Source: Palleronia sp. THAF1
GTDB taxonomy: Bacteria > Pseudomonadota > Alphaproteobacteria > Rhodobacterales > Rhodobacteraceae
Direction of reading: 5' to 3'
Length of the DNA stretch: 64,000 nt
NCBI RefSeq assembly: GCF_009363795.1
Contig: NZ_CP045420.1
Location: 1,717,001 to 1,781,000 of the forward strand
Notes under the pieces: model-generated
Database searches by the model: none
What the model was told of the DNA's origin: nothing
The model's input: the letters and a program-made list of their open reading frames with translations, nothing else
Shown here: in pieces, positions 26,000-35,633 of the stretch
How positions within the stretch are numbered: the stretch's first letter is position 1
Layout of the letters: the number at the start of each line of letters is the position of its first letter
Program-made: the position numbers and the translations under genes

Positions 26000-26981
26000 A
26001 TGAGCAGACCGACACCCCCGAGCTACAAGATCAAGAACTGGGCGGCCTATAACGAAGCGCTCAAGCGCATCGCTTCGCGACCTCGCTGACGATCTGGTTT
26101 GATCCCGAGATGACATGGGAGGCGACTCCGACGGGCAAGCGCGGCCGGCAGCGGACGTATAGCGATCGTGCTATCCAGACCTGCCTGACGATTACAGTGC
26201 TGTTCGACTTGGCCCTCCGGCAGACAACCGGCTTTGTCGAAAGCCTCCTGCAACTGAGCGGGCTGGACTGGACGGTGCCGGATTTCAGCACGCTGTCCCG
26301 CCGTCAGAAGACACTGGACGTGAGCATACCTTATCGTGGGTCGGAGGGACCGCTGCACCTTCTGATCCCCTCTCGGGATCATACTTCGCATGACCCTGCC
26401 GGGCAGCGGACAGCACCGGGATCAAGGTCGAGGGCGAAGGGGAATGGAATGCCCGCAAGCATGGCGGCGCCAAACGCCGTGTGTAGCGCAAGGTTCACCT
26501 CGGGATTAACGAGAAAGCTCTGGAAATTCGGGCAGTCGAGTTCACCAGCAGCGACATCGGCGATGCGCCCATGCTGCCCGAATTGCTCAACCAGATCCCG
26601 CCCGACCAGGAGATCGGCAGCGTCACTGCGGACGGCGCCTACGACACCCGAAAGTGCCACAATGCCATCGCCGACCGGGGCGCTGCCGCTGTCATTCCGC
26701 CCCGCAAGAACGCCAAACCCTGGAAGCCGGACACGGCTGGCGCGATTGCGCGCAACGAGGCCCTCCGCGCATCGAAATACCTCGGCCGAGCGCTCTGGCG
26801 GAAATGGAGTGGCTACCACCGCCGAAGTCGCGTCGAGACGAAGATGCACGGCATGAAGCTGCTGGGCCCACGGCTGATGGCACGTGACCCAGACCGTCAG
26901 GTCGCCGAGCTTCAGGTTCGTATCGCCGTCATGAACGGTTTCACCGCGCTCGGCATACCCGTCACACAGGCCGTGGGATAA
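26000..26981 (+). pseudogene. IS5-family DDE transposase, broken
   Basis: Pieces of one transposase can be followed in order: MSRPTPPSYKIKNWAAYNEA, EATPTGKRGRQ, RQTTGFVESLLQLSGLDWT, LSRRQKTLDVSIPYRGSEG, then after the breaks LNQIPPDQEIGSVTADGAYD, YHRRSRVETKMHG and AVMNGFTALGIPV. A small insertion near 26070-26085 shifts the frame. The hairpin element at 26367 adds 41 nt, and the usual VWRK Trp codon near 26485 is a TAG. It cannot make a full protein. Confidence 0.88.
26367..26406 (-). repeat. Three-hairpin micro-element, copy C
   Basis: Inverted relative to copies A and B. Along the plus strand it reads CCC-tctc-GGG, TCATAC-ttc-GCATGA (one mismatch) and CTGCCGGGCAG. It splits the IS5 transposase between LHLLI and the expected DSTGIKVEG and adds 41 nt, destroying the frame. 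Confidence 0.8.
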
Positions 26982-27035
26982 GTGCGTCCGGGGAAAGGGG
27001 AAGCTTGCCCGTCAGTCGATTTGTGCAACAGAGTC

Positions 27036-27407
27036 TGTTTCAAGCGGCGGTGTTGGATTGTCAGCATCTTGGCCTTTTACCTTTCCCTCAGAGTGCTTTT
27101 GTCGCAGCCAAAGGGCATTGATGATGTGACCGCTCCCCGACGGCATTAGAGCCATCCCTGTCCCAAAAACCTTGAGATCGGTTTGTCTGGGGAAAGGCGA
27201 GCCTTGTCCCACAGCTGACTTGTGCGGAAGGGTCCGATGACCCGGGACATCGGGTTGGCTTTAAACGATAGTCCAAGAATATCCCGCTGCGACGAACGAC
27301 GTTCCGGCCAACACTCACTACCGGAACATCTGCCTTAGTTCTGCAATATCCATTGATAGGGACGCGGCCCGACGACAGATCCATAATCCAACGCCAGCAG
27401 GAGTTTT
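27036..27407. other. Gap between IS5 and ABC transporter operon
   Basis: No gene is seen. The segment around 27175-27235 (CTGGGGAAAGG ... ACTTGTGCGGAAGG) resembles the right end of the IS5 element (CCGGGGAAAGG at 26988) and may be part of another decayed end. The last 100 bp presumably hold the promoter of the ABC operon, but no box stands out. Confidence 0.4.
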
Positions 27408-28181
27408 ATGATGTTGAGAACGGTTATTGCCGCCGCGATTGCCACCGCGGGTCTATCGGGCGAAGTCGTGGCGCAAGAGGCGGACACGCTTCAGGTCGGG
27501 ATGTCGGGCGGCTATTTCCCCTTCACCTTCGTGCAGCAGGACGAACTGCAGGGCTTCGAAGTGGACGTGATGAATGCGGTCGGCGAACAGGCCGGGCTGG
27601 ATATATCCTTCGAGACGATGTCGTTTTCTGGCCTAATCGGTGCGTTGCAGGCGGGACGGATCGATACGATCGCCAACCAGATCACCATCACGCCCGAGCG
27701 CGAAGCGGCGTTTGTTTTCACCGAGCCCTATGTGATCGACGGCGCCCAAGTCGTGACGCGCGACGGCAACGATGAGATCGGTGGGGTCGAGGACCTGAAG
27801 GGGCGGACCGTGGCCGTCAATCTTGGCTCTAACTTCGAGCAGCTGTTGCGCGATCTGCCCTACTCCGAAGAGATCGACATCCGCACCTACGAGTCCAACA
27901 TCGAGCAGGACACCGCGCTTGGCCGTGTCGATGCCTTCGTGATGGACCGCGTCTCCTCGGCACAGGTGATCCAGGAAAGCCCGCTGCCGCTGCAACTGGC
28001 GGGTGAGCCGTTTTCTGAAATTCGGAACGCCCTGCCCTTCCGCGACGATGAAGACGGGCGCGCGATGCGGGATCGGGTGGATGAGGCTTTGGCCGCGCTC
28101 CGGGAAGACGGCACCCTGTCCGAAATCTCGCAGAAGTGGTTCGACAGCGATATCACGACCTCTGCAGCCAGCTCGGACTGA
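27408..28181 (+). CDS. Amino-acid ABC transporter substrate-binding protein (cystine type)
   Basis: A 257-residue periplasmic receptor of SBP family 3. A Sec signal peptide ends near SGEVVAQE; the mature protein has GMSGGYFPFTF, GFEVDVMNAVGEQ, GALQAGRIDTIANQITITPER and FTEPYVIDGAQV, typical of the FliY/TcyA cystine and polar amino-acid binders. CAGGAG precedes the ATG. Permease and ATPase genes follow directly. The exact amino acid is not certain. Confidence 0.88.
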   Translation: MMLRTVIAAAIATAGLSGEVVAQEADTLQVGMSGGYFPFTFVQQDELQGFEVDVMNAVGEQAGLDISFETMSFSGLIGALQAGRIDTIANQITITPEREAAFVFTEPYVIDGAQVVTRDGNDEIGGVEDLKGRTVAVNLGSNFEQLLRDLPYSEEIDIRTYESNIEQDTALGRVDAFVMDRVSSAQVIQESPLPLQLAGEPFSEIRNALPFRDDEDGRAMRDRVDEALAALREDGTLSEISQKWFDSDITTSAASSD

Positions 28182-28189
28182 CCTGATCC

Positions 28190-28864
28190 ATGCGGGCACT
28201 TGACCTTGACTATATGGTGGGGCTGGTGCCCGTGATCCTGGGCTACGTGCCGCTGACGCTGTTCATGGCGGCGGTGGCCATGGTTTGCGCACTGATGCTG
28301 GCGTCGCTTCTGGCCGTGGAGCGTGTGATCCGCGTACCGGGACTGGACTGGCTGGTGGTGCTGTTCATCAGCTTCTTCCGCGGCACCCCGCTGCTCGTAC
28401 AGCTGTTCCTGTTTTACTACGGGCTGCCGCAGGTGGTGGGCTTCCTTACCCAGATCAACGGCGTGACGGCGGCGATCATGGGGCTGACGCTGCACTTTTC
28501 GGCCTACATGGCCGAAGCGATCCGCGCCGCGATCACAGGGGTCGACCGCAGCCAGTGGGAAGCTGCGCAATCCATCGGGATGACACAGGGGCAGACGATG
28601 CGCCGGATCGTACTGCCACAGGCCGGGCGGATCGCCGCGCCGACGCTGGTGAACTACTTCATCGACATGATCAAAGGCACGTCGCTGGCGTTCACCTTGG
28701 GCGTCACAGAGATGATGGGCGCGACGCAGAAGGAAGCATCCGGCAGCTTCCTGTATTTCGAAGCGTTCCTCGTGGTGGCGATCCTGTATTGGGTAATCGT
28801 CGAAGTGCTGAATCAAGGCCAGAAGCAGCTAGAGACCTATCTCAACAAGGCCTACGCGCGATGA
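28190..28864 (+). CDS. Amino-acid ABC transporter permease
   Basis: A 224-residue HisM-type inner-membrane permease with about five helices. The stretch ISFFRGTPLLVQLFLFYYGLP is the family signature near helix 2, and EAAQSIGMTQGQTMRRIVLPQA is the EAA loop that contacts the ATPase. Its stop overlaps the ATPase start (ATGA). A single permease gene implies a homodimer. Confidence 0.93.
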   Translation: MRALDLDYMVGLVPVILGYVPLTLFMAAVAMVCALMLASLLAVERVIRVPGLDWLVVLFISFFRGTPLLVQLFLFYYGLPQVVGFLTQINGVTAAIMGLTLHFSAYMAEAIRAAITGVDRSQWEAAQSIGMTQGQTMRRIVLPQAGRIAAPTLVNYFIDMIKGTSLAFTLGVTEMMGATQKEASGSFLYFEAFLVVAILYWVIVEVLNQGQKQLETYLNKAYAR

Positions 28865-29592
28865 TTTCCCTACAGGGCCTGACCAAACGCTTCGGTGACA
28901 CGACGGTTCTCGACGGGATCGACCTGCAGATCGCCGATGGTGAACGGGTCGTTGTTATCGGCCCGTCCGGCACCGGCAAATCGACACTGCTGCGTTGCCT
29001 CAACTTCCTTGACCGTCCGGATGCGGGGACCATCACGGTCGGCGATGTGCGCGTCGATGCCGCCCGCGCCACGCGGAGCGATATCCTTGCCTTGCGCCGG
29101 GCCACGTCCTTCGTGTTCCAGAACTACGCGCTGTTTGCCAACAAAACGGCGGTCGAGAACATCACGGAGGCGCTCACCACGGTTCAGGGCCGCCCCCGCG
29201 CCGAGGCCGAGCAGCGCGCCCGTGACATCCTTGCGGAAACCGGGCTGGCCGAGAAGGCGGACAGCTATCCGGCAGCGCTTTCGGGTGGGCAGCAACAGCG
29301 CGTCGGGATCGGTCGGGCGATGGCCATCGGGGCCGATCTCATGCTGTTCGACGAGCCGACCTCTGCGCTTGATCCCGAATGGGTCGGCGAGGTGCTCGAC
29401 CTCATGCGCCGGGTGGCCGAGCAGCGCCAGACCATGCTGATCGTGACGCATGAGATGCAGTTCGCCCGCGAAATTGCAGATCGGATCGTGTTCATCGATA
29501 ATGGCCGGATCGTCGAGTCCGGCCCCCCACAAGCGGTCCTTGATGCGCCGCAGGACGAGCGGCTGAAACGTTTCCTGCGCCGCGTCGCGTGA
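28861..29592 (+). CDS. Amino-acid ABC transporter ATP-binding protein
   Basis: A 243-residue ATPase. It has Walker A GPSGTGKST, the Q-loop VFQNYALFANKT, the signature LSGGQQQRVGIGRAMA, Walker B LMLFDEPTSALD and the switch His in VTHEMQFA. It is the last gene of the three-gene uptake operon. Confidence 0.95.
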   Translation: MISLQGLTKRFGDTTVLDGIDLQIADGERVVVIGPSGTGKSTLLRCLNFLDRPDAGTITVGDVRVDAARATRSDILALRRATSFVFQNYALFANKTAVENITEALTTVQGRPRAEAEQRARDILAETGLAEKADSYPAALSGGQQQRVGIGRAMAIGADLMLFDEPTSALDPEWVGEVLDLMRRVAEQRQTMLIVTHEMQFAREIADRIVFIDNGRIVESGPPQAVLDAPQDERLKRFLRRVA

Positions 29593-29729
29593 CCGGCTTT
29601 CATGAACGCGGAACGGATTTGCCATAGAATGGTAGGTCTCGGTCCGTGGAAACGTCATTGGGCAACTTCGCATCCCCCGCTCCCTGATAGGAAAGATCGG
29701 AATACGGGCCTAGCCCGAGGCGGGTAACG

Positions 29730-29975
29730 CGTTGGCCGAACATAAGAGGGCCAAATTCACCTCCTCACACAGTCGTAGCTCCGACCGGGTGTCGAAGCGG
29801 GAACCAAATATCAGCATGGGGATCAGCAACGCGGGATTGATGGGAAGACGGCCCGTATGGCTGGAGAACTGGGCGAGACAGGTGCGCCGAGCATACTTTC
29901 AGGATCAGTCGTACTGCGTCGATGACCGACGATATTTCCTGATCTGTTTTCCGAGATGTCGTGTGTGGTGAGGTC
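29730..29975 (-). pseudogene. DUF772-type (IS1182-like) transposase remnant
   Basis: On the minus strand, two adjoining frames together read ISSVIDAVRLILKVCSAHL and, after a frameshift, AQFSSHTGRLPINPALLIP, MLIFGSRFDTRSELRLCEEV. This is the conserved N-terminal region of DUF772 transposases (compare FYSHTGRPSIDPELMIRMLI). The rest of the gene and its ends are gone. The surrounding 29593-30047 holds nothing else recognisable. Confidence 0.65.
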
Positions 29976-30047
29976 AACTGGTTGGCGAGGTCAGACAAGA
30001 AGCATCGCCACCAAATTTCCCGACTAAAATTATCGGGCTTGAATTAG

Positions 30048-30071
30048 CTGACTGAATAAGTCAGGTTTTTT
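30048..30071 (+). promoter_or_regulatory. Perfect palindrome CTGACT-N5-AGTCAG followed by T-run
   Basis: CTGACT (30048-30053) and AGTCAG (30059-30064) form a perfect 6-bp repeat, followed by GTTTTTT. It lies 66 bp upstream of the first imelysin gene. It could be an iron-responsive operator, because it resembles the palindromic Iron-Rhodo-box type described for Rhodobacterales iron genes. It could equally be a weak rho-independent terminator. Sequence alone does not decide. Confidence 0.5.
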
Positions 30072-30136
30072 GTATCCGCTATGACCCTAACATCCAAAGC
30101 ACCGAGACCGACTTCGATCCCAACCAAGGACCTCCA

Positions 30137-31393
<1,257 letters not shown>

Positions 31394-31455
31394 GGGGTCT
31401 TGACCGGTCCGCCTTGGCGGGCCGGTCCGACGCGATCGAGACAGGAAACCGCGAT

Positions 31456-33030
31456 ATGGTTCTTCCCAAACCCATCGTGTTGATGGTGTCAGTGCTTTGC
31501 TTCGGTGCGTTTGCGGCCGTGGCCCAGCATACGACGGTCGAAAGCTCGCCCGAGCTGACCCTGCCATTTCTGGACATTGTGCCACGGAGCGCGGATGAAA
31601 CAGCGCGCGTCGCGCATGTGCTGTCCCCCACGACCAGCTTCGACCAGGCTGAACCTTTCGAAGCGAAGCCGGGTGGCGCTGCAAGCGTCCGGGCGCGGAC
31701 CAACGCGGATGCCTTCTCTCAACCCTCTGGCAACATGCCGCTAGAGCGGCGTTTGAACTTTCAGGTCGGCAACGGGCTGTTCAAGAAGCTTTGGGTCTCG
31801 TCCCCGTCGTCCACTTTGGCGTCGGACGGTCTGGGGCCGCTGTACAACGCGCGGTCTTGTCAGCGATGCCACCTGAAGGATGGTCGGGGCCACCCGCCAG
31901 AGGGACCACAAGATGACCAGACCTCCATGTTCCTGCGCCTGTCCGTTCCGACAGCTCCGGATACGGAGATAAGCAAGATCGAAGCGTTCCTTCTGTCGGC
32001 GGGCGACAATGGACCGCGCACCAGCCCCGATCCGATTTACGGCGGGCAGTTGCAGGATACCGCGGTTGCCGGACACGCCGCCGAGGGGCGAATGGATATC
32101 ACCTACGAAGAGATCGCCGTTTCCCTGTCCGGCGGGGAAATGGCCAAGTTGCGCTCGCCCAGCTACGCCATCGCCGATCCGGCCTACGGCGCACCCGACC
32201 CCCAGGTGATGCTCAGCCCCCGCGTCGCACCGCCGATGATCGGGCTGGGCCTTCTGGAAGCGATCCCCGCGGCCGACCTGCTGGCGGCTGCCGATCCTGA
32301 AGACGCGAACGGCGATGGCATATCGGGGCGCGCGCAGGTGGTTTGGTCCTTCGAGCATGACCGCCCGATGCTGGGCCGTTTTGGCTGGAAAGCCGGTGCT
32401 CCGACGATCCGAGAGCAGTCTGCCAGCGCGTTCGCAGGCGATATCGGCATCTCCAGCCCTCTGTTCGACACGCCGGCCGGCGATTGCACCGACGGCCAAC
32501 CGGCCTGCCTTGCCGCGCCGCACGGGGATGGCGATGCGCGGGGGCAGGAAGTCGATGCCGAAGGGCTCGATCTGGTGACGTTCTACAGCCGCAACCTCGC
32601 GCTGCCGGAACGCCCCGATGCGGGCGATGCCGACGTTCTGCGTGGCAAAGAGATGTTCTACACGGCCGGCTGCACGTCCTGCCACACGCCGAAACACGTC
32701 ACGCATCGTTTGTCGGACCAGCCTGAGCAAAGCTTCCAGCTGATCTGGCCCTACAGCGACCTGCTGCTCCACGATATGGGCGACGGGCTTGCCGATGATC
32801 GACCGGAAGGCCGCGCGTCGGGGCGCGAATGGCGCACGCCGCCCCTATGGGGGATCGGGCGCACCGAGCAGGTGAACGGCCACACCTATTTCCTCCATGA
32901 TGGGCGCGCCCGCTCTCTATTAGAGGCGATCTTATGGCATGGTGGCGAGGCAGAGCAGTCACGCGATGCCGTGGTGGATATGCCGCCCGAAGACCGCGCT
33001 GCCCTCGTTCGTTTTCTGGAGAGCCTGTGA
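31456..33030 (+). CDS. Di-heme oxidoreductase (thiol-oxidoreductase-like, DUF1111)
   Basis: A 524-residue exported c-type cytochrome. The ATG at 31456 (CAGGAAA upstream) gives a signal peptide ending near FAAVAQ. Heme sites are CQRCH at 125-129 and CTSCH in the C-terminal domain; IGLGLLEAIPAADLLA and GRFGWKAG are family stretches. The next gene starts within the stop codon (TGATG). In these operons it probably supports a redox step of iron acquisition; its electron partner is unknown. Confidence 0.9.
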   Translation: MVLPKPIVLMVSVLCFGAFAAVAQHTTVESSPELTLPFLDIVPRSADETARVAHVLSPTTSFDQAEPFEAKPGGAASVRARTNADAFSQPSGNMPLERRLNFQVGNGLFKKLWVSSPSSTLASDGLGPLYNARSCQRCHLKDGRGHPPEGPQDDQTSMFLRLSVPTAPDTEISKIEAFLLSAGDNGPRTSPDPIYGGQLQDTAVAGHAAEGRMDITYEEIAVSLSGGEMAKLRSPSYAIADPAYGAPDPQVMLSPRVAPPMIGLGLLEAIPAADLLAAADPEDANGDGISGRAQVVWSFEHDRPMLGRFGWKAGAPTIREQSASAFAGDIGISSPLFDTPAGDCTDGQPACLAAPHGDGDARGQEVDAEGLDLVTFYSRNLALPERPDAGDADVLRGKEMFYTAGCTSCHTPKHVTHRLSDQPEQSFQLIWPYSDLLLHDMGDGLADDRPEGRASGREWRTPPLWGIGRTEQVNGHTYFLHDGRARSLLEAILWHGGEAEQSRDAVVDMPPEDRAALVRFLESL

Positions 33031-34007
33031 TGTTTCGCCCGACCCTTGTTGCCCTTGCCGTCCTCGCCGCTCCTGCGTTTGCGGGGATAAAAGACGCGGT
33101 CGACACGCACGTCCTGCCGGCTCTTGACGAATTTGCATCCGCAAGTGCGGACCTTGCGGCAGCGGCGGAAGACGATTGCAGTGCGCAAGCGTTACGTCCG
33201 GCCTATCAGGTTGCCTTCGACGCGTGGATGGGCATCAGTCACTTGCGGTTCGGTCCGATGGAACAGAATGGCCGCGCTTTGGCTATCGCCCTCTGGCCGG
33301 ACGAACGCGGCATGGTGCGCGACACCGTGGATCGCATGCTGGATGATGAAGACCCGATCGCAGCCGATCCGAACGCGTTCGCCGATGTCTCGATCGCCGG
33401 ACGGGGCCTGTTCGCTCTGGAACGGCTGATCTACGAGACTGATTATGCAGAGGGGTCTTATGCCTGCACCTACGCCCAAGCTGTAACGTCCGATCTGTCA
33501 CGGATGGCCAAGGCCCTGCGTTCCGACTGGCGCGACAATTATACAACCGCCATCAGCGGTGCGGGCGAAGAGGGAAACACCGTCTTCCTGTCGCAGGATG
33601 AACCGGCGCAGGCGTTCTACACCGCTTTGACCACCGGCCTTGAATTTATCGCAGACCAACGGCTTGGCCGACCTCTCGGCACCTTCGATCGTCCACGCCC
33701 CGAGCGGGCCGAGGCGCGCCGGTCTGACCGGTCCCTGCGCAACGTCGTCCTGTCGCTTCAGGCGACGCACGATCTGGCCACCGCGCTGGCCGACGTCCCG
33801 ACGCCGAATACCGATGCCGCCTTCGCCGCGGCATTGGAGCAAGCCGATGGTATCGACCCGCTGCTGGCAGATGTGACCGATCCCGCCGGTCGCCTTGGGG
33901 TCGAGATCCTTCAACAGCGCGTGGGAGCGATCCTGCCTGCGATCGCGAATGAGATCGGCGTACCGCTGGGAGTTTCGGCAGGCTTCAACGCGTCGGACGG
34001 GGACTAG
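33030..34007 (+). CDS. Imelysin-family protein (second)
   Basis: A 325-residue exported protein with a short signal peptide (MFRPTLVALAVLAAPAFA). It shows the imelysin bundle (WMGISHLRFGPMEQNGRAL, IAGRGLFALERLIYE), with GRGLFALE at the place of the GxHxxE motif, so the metal-binding His is not conserved. This fits the pairing of a canonical and a divergent imelysin in one operon. It overlaps the di-heme gene by one base. Confidence 0.88.
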   Translation: MFRPTLVALAVLAAPAFAGIKDAVDTHVLPALDEFASASADLAAAAEDDCSAQALRPAYQVAFDAWMGISHLRFGPMEQNGRALAIALWPDERGMVRDTVDRMLDDEDPIAADPNAFADVSIAGRGLFALERLIYETDYAEGSYACTYAQAVTSDLSRMAKALRSDWRDNYTTAISGAGEEGNTVFLSQDEPAQAFYTALTTGLEFIADQRLGRPLGTFDRPRPERAEARRSDRSLRNVVLSLQATHDLATALADVPTPNTDAAFAAALEQADGIDPLLADVTDPAGRLGVEILQQRVGAILPAIANEIGVPLGVSAGFNASDGD

Positions 34008-34010
34008 GCG

Positions 34011-35084
34011 ATGACCACCCGACGCGGCTTCATGGCAAGCATTCTGGCGGCATCCCTGACGCCCCGGTTAAGCTGGGCCGAGGCCGGTGGTCCCGCCTAT
34101 CTTGCAGCTGCCCGAGAGCCGGACGGCGGCTTTGCCCTATTCGGACTGAACGGCTTGGGTGCCGACCTCTTCCGTATCCCCCTGCCCGACCGCGGCCACG
34201 CTGCCGCCGCGCATCCAACGGCGCCAGAAGCTGTCGCCTTCGCCCGGCGGCCAGGAAGCTTCGCGCTGGTCATCGATTGCGCGCGAGGACGCCTATCGCA
34301 CCGCCTGGACGCGCCGAAAGGCAGGCATTTCTATGGTCACGGCGCGTTTCTGCAGGACGGAGACCTGCTCTGCACCACCGAGAATGACATCGAGACAGGC
34401 GCCGGTGTCATCGGCCTGTGGTCGCGGCCCGACGGCTATGCGCGAATCGGCGAAGTTCCATCCGGCGGCATCGGCCCACACGAACTGCGCGCTCTGCCAG
34501 AGGGGGAGTTGGCGATTGCGAACGGTGGCATCCGCACCCGTCCTTCGCGCGGTCGCGATAAGCTGAACCTTGAAACCATGCGCCTCAATCTGACCTATCT
34601 CGACCCGGAACGCGGGATTTCGGAGCAGGTGGAACTGGAACCCGATCTATATCGCAACTCTATCCGCCATCTCGCCCTTGGCCCCACTGGACAGGTGGCC
34701 TTCGCGATGCAGTGGCAAGGCAACCCTAGGGAAGTGGTCCCGCTGCTTGGGCTACATCGCCGCGGCGAACCTCCAATCCTGACCGAAGCGCCCTTTGCAG
34801 AACAAATGCTGATGGAGGGTTACGCGGGCAGCGTCGCCTTCGACGGCAGCGGCAATCGCGTGGGTATCACCTCTCCTCGCGGCGGACGGTTGCACGTCTT
34901 CACCTCGGATGGCGCCTACGACACGACGGTCCAACGGACCGACATCTGCGGTCTTGGCCCCAAGGCCAACGGCTTCATGGCCACTGACGGCTTTGGTAAC
35001 ACCTGCACCATAGAGGCAGGGACGCTTTATCCACTGACAAGGGCTGATCGCGCATGGGACAATCATCTGGTTCACATCGGATAG
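34011..35084 (+). CDS. DUF1513 family protein, Tat-exported beta-propeller
   Basis: A 357-residue protein with a twin-arginine signal (MTTRRGFMASILAASL). The body has propeller-like repeats such as LCTTENDIETGAGVIGLW, GGIGPHELRALPEG and ANGGIRTRP that define DUF1513. The family regularly closes imelysin operons and is presumed to act in periplasmic iron handling; no enzymatic role is known. It starts three bases after the second imelysin gene. Confidence 0.9.
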   Translation: MTTRRGFMASILAASLTPRLSWAEAGGPAYLAAAREPDGGFALFGLNGLGADLFRIPLPDRGHAAAAHPTAPEAVAFARRPGSFALVIDCARGRLSHRLDAPKGRHFYGHGAFLQDGDLLCTTENDIETGAGVIGLWSRPDGYARIGEVPSGGIGPHELRALPEGELAIANGGIRTRPSRGRDKLNLETMRLNLTYLDPERGISEQVELEPDLYRNSIRHLALGPTGQVAFAMQWQGNPREVVPLLGLHRRGEPPILTEAPFAEQMLMEGYAGSVAFDGSGNRVGITSPRGGRLHVFTSDGAYDTTVQRTDICGLGPKANGFMATDGFGNTCTIEAGTLYPLTRADRAWDNHLVHIG

Positions 35085-35633
35085 CGCGCTCAAGCCGAAC
35101 GCAGAACTGCAAATAACCCTTGATTCCCTAACGAGCAGTCATTCTCTGAAGTGACACGAATTGCGTCGATCATGACTTGAGCCATAGCTTTCAAGAGAAG
35201 CGGCGGATGTCTCTTAGCTGCAGCGAAGTTCTGCGTCTCACTTTGCCAATTAATATGTAGTTCCCGGCCCTCACCGGACATTCGAATCACCCTTGCGCGC
35301 TGCGGCGCGGCTTCACCGGACCGGTCATTCGCCCTATCTCCCGGAGCGATGCAAGTAAAATCCCTGTAATACTTTAGGGAGTTGTCGACTGGTCTTCTTC
35401 CGCGACTGGCGCATCAGGCGCGACGAGAAGGATCGCTACGAATGGATGACCCGCGATATCGTCTGGTTTTGCTCCCCGATCCTCCGCGCGTCGCGCGTCG
35501 TCGATCTCGACAATCAGGCATAAGCACAGCCCCTTCTTGGCATCCTGCTCCGCAATACCCTGCCAGGCAGCGGGATCCTACGCTTCTGTCGAAAGACGGA
35601 AACCTGACGGAAGGTAATTCCGCAAGCTCAACT
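35085..35633. other. Gap with possible 3' gene remnant
   Basis: Nothing intact is seen between DUF1513 and hemN. A plus-strand stretch at about 35388-35523 reads VFFRDWRIRRDEKDRYEWM and on to a stop after VVDLDNQA with protein-like composition, suggesting the tail of a lost gene. I do not recognise it. TCCCT/AGGGA arms at 35361-35380 form a small palindrome. A diverged hairpin element follows at 35530. Confidence 0.4.
35530..35570 (-). repeat. Three-hairpin micro-element, diverged copy D
   Basis: It aligns along its length with copy C: CCCCTTCTTGG, then ATCCTGCTCCGCA, then CCCTGCCAGGCAG. The last palindrome CTGCCaGGCAG is perfect, the middle stem is partly decayed and the first is lost. It lies outside any transposase gene. 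Confidence 0.55.

Larger units (their letters stand above)
25937..27035 (+). mobile_element. IS5-family insertion sequence, degenerate
   Basis: The left repeat GGCTCTGTTGCGCAAATC at 25937 matches the right repeat, which reads GACTCTGTTGCACAAATC on the minus strand from 27035. A perfect hairpin GGATTCA-tctcg-TGAATCC lies just inside the left end. The roughly 1.1-kb element carries one disrupted transposase gene and sits inside the IS3-family orfA. Confidence 0.87.

Noticed and set aside
22352-27407. CRISPR array in the repeat-rich accessory region
   Set aside because: The repeats are dispersed hairpin elements in transposase genes; there is no regular spacing and no cas gene.
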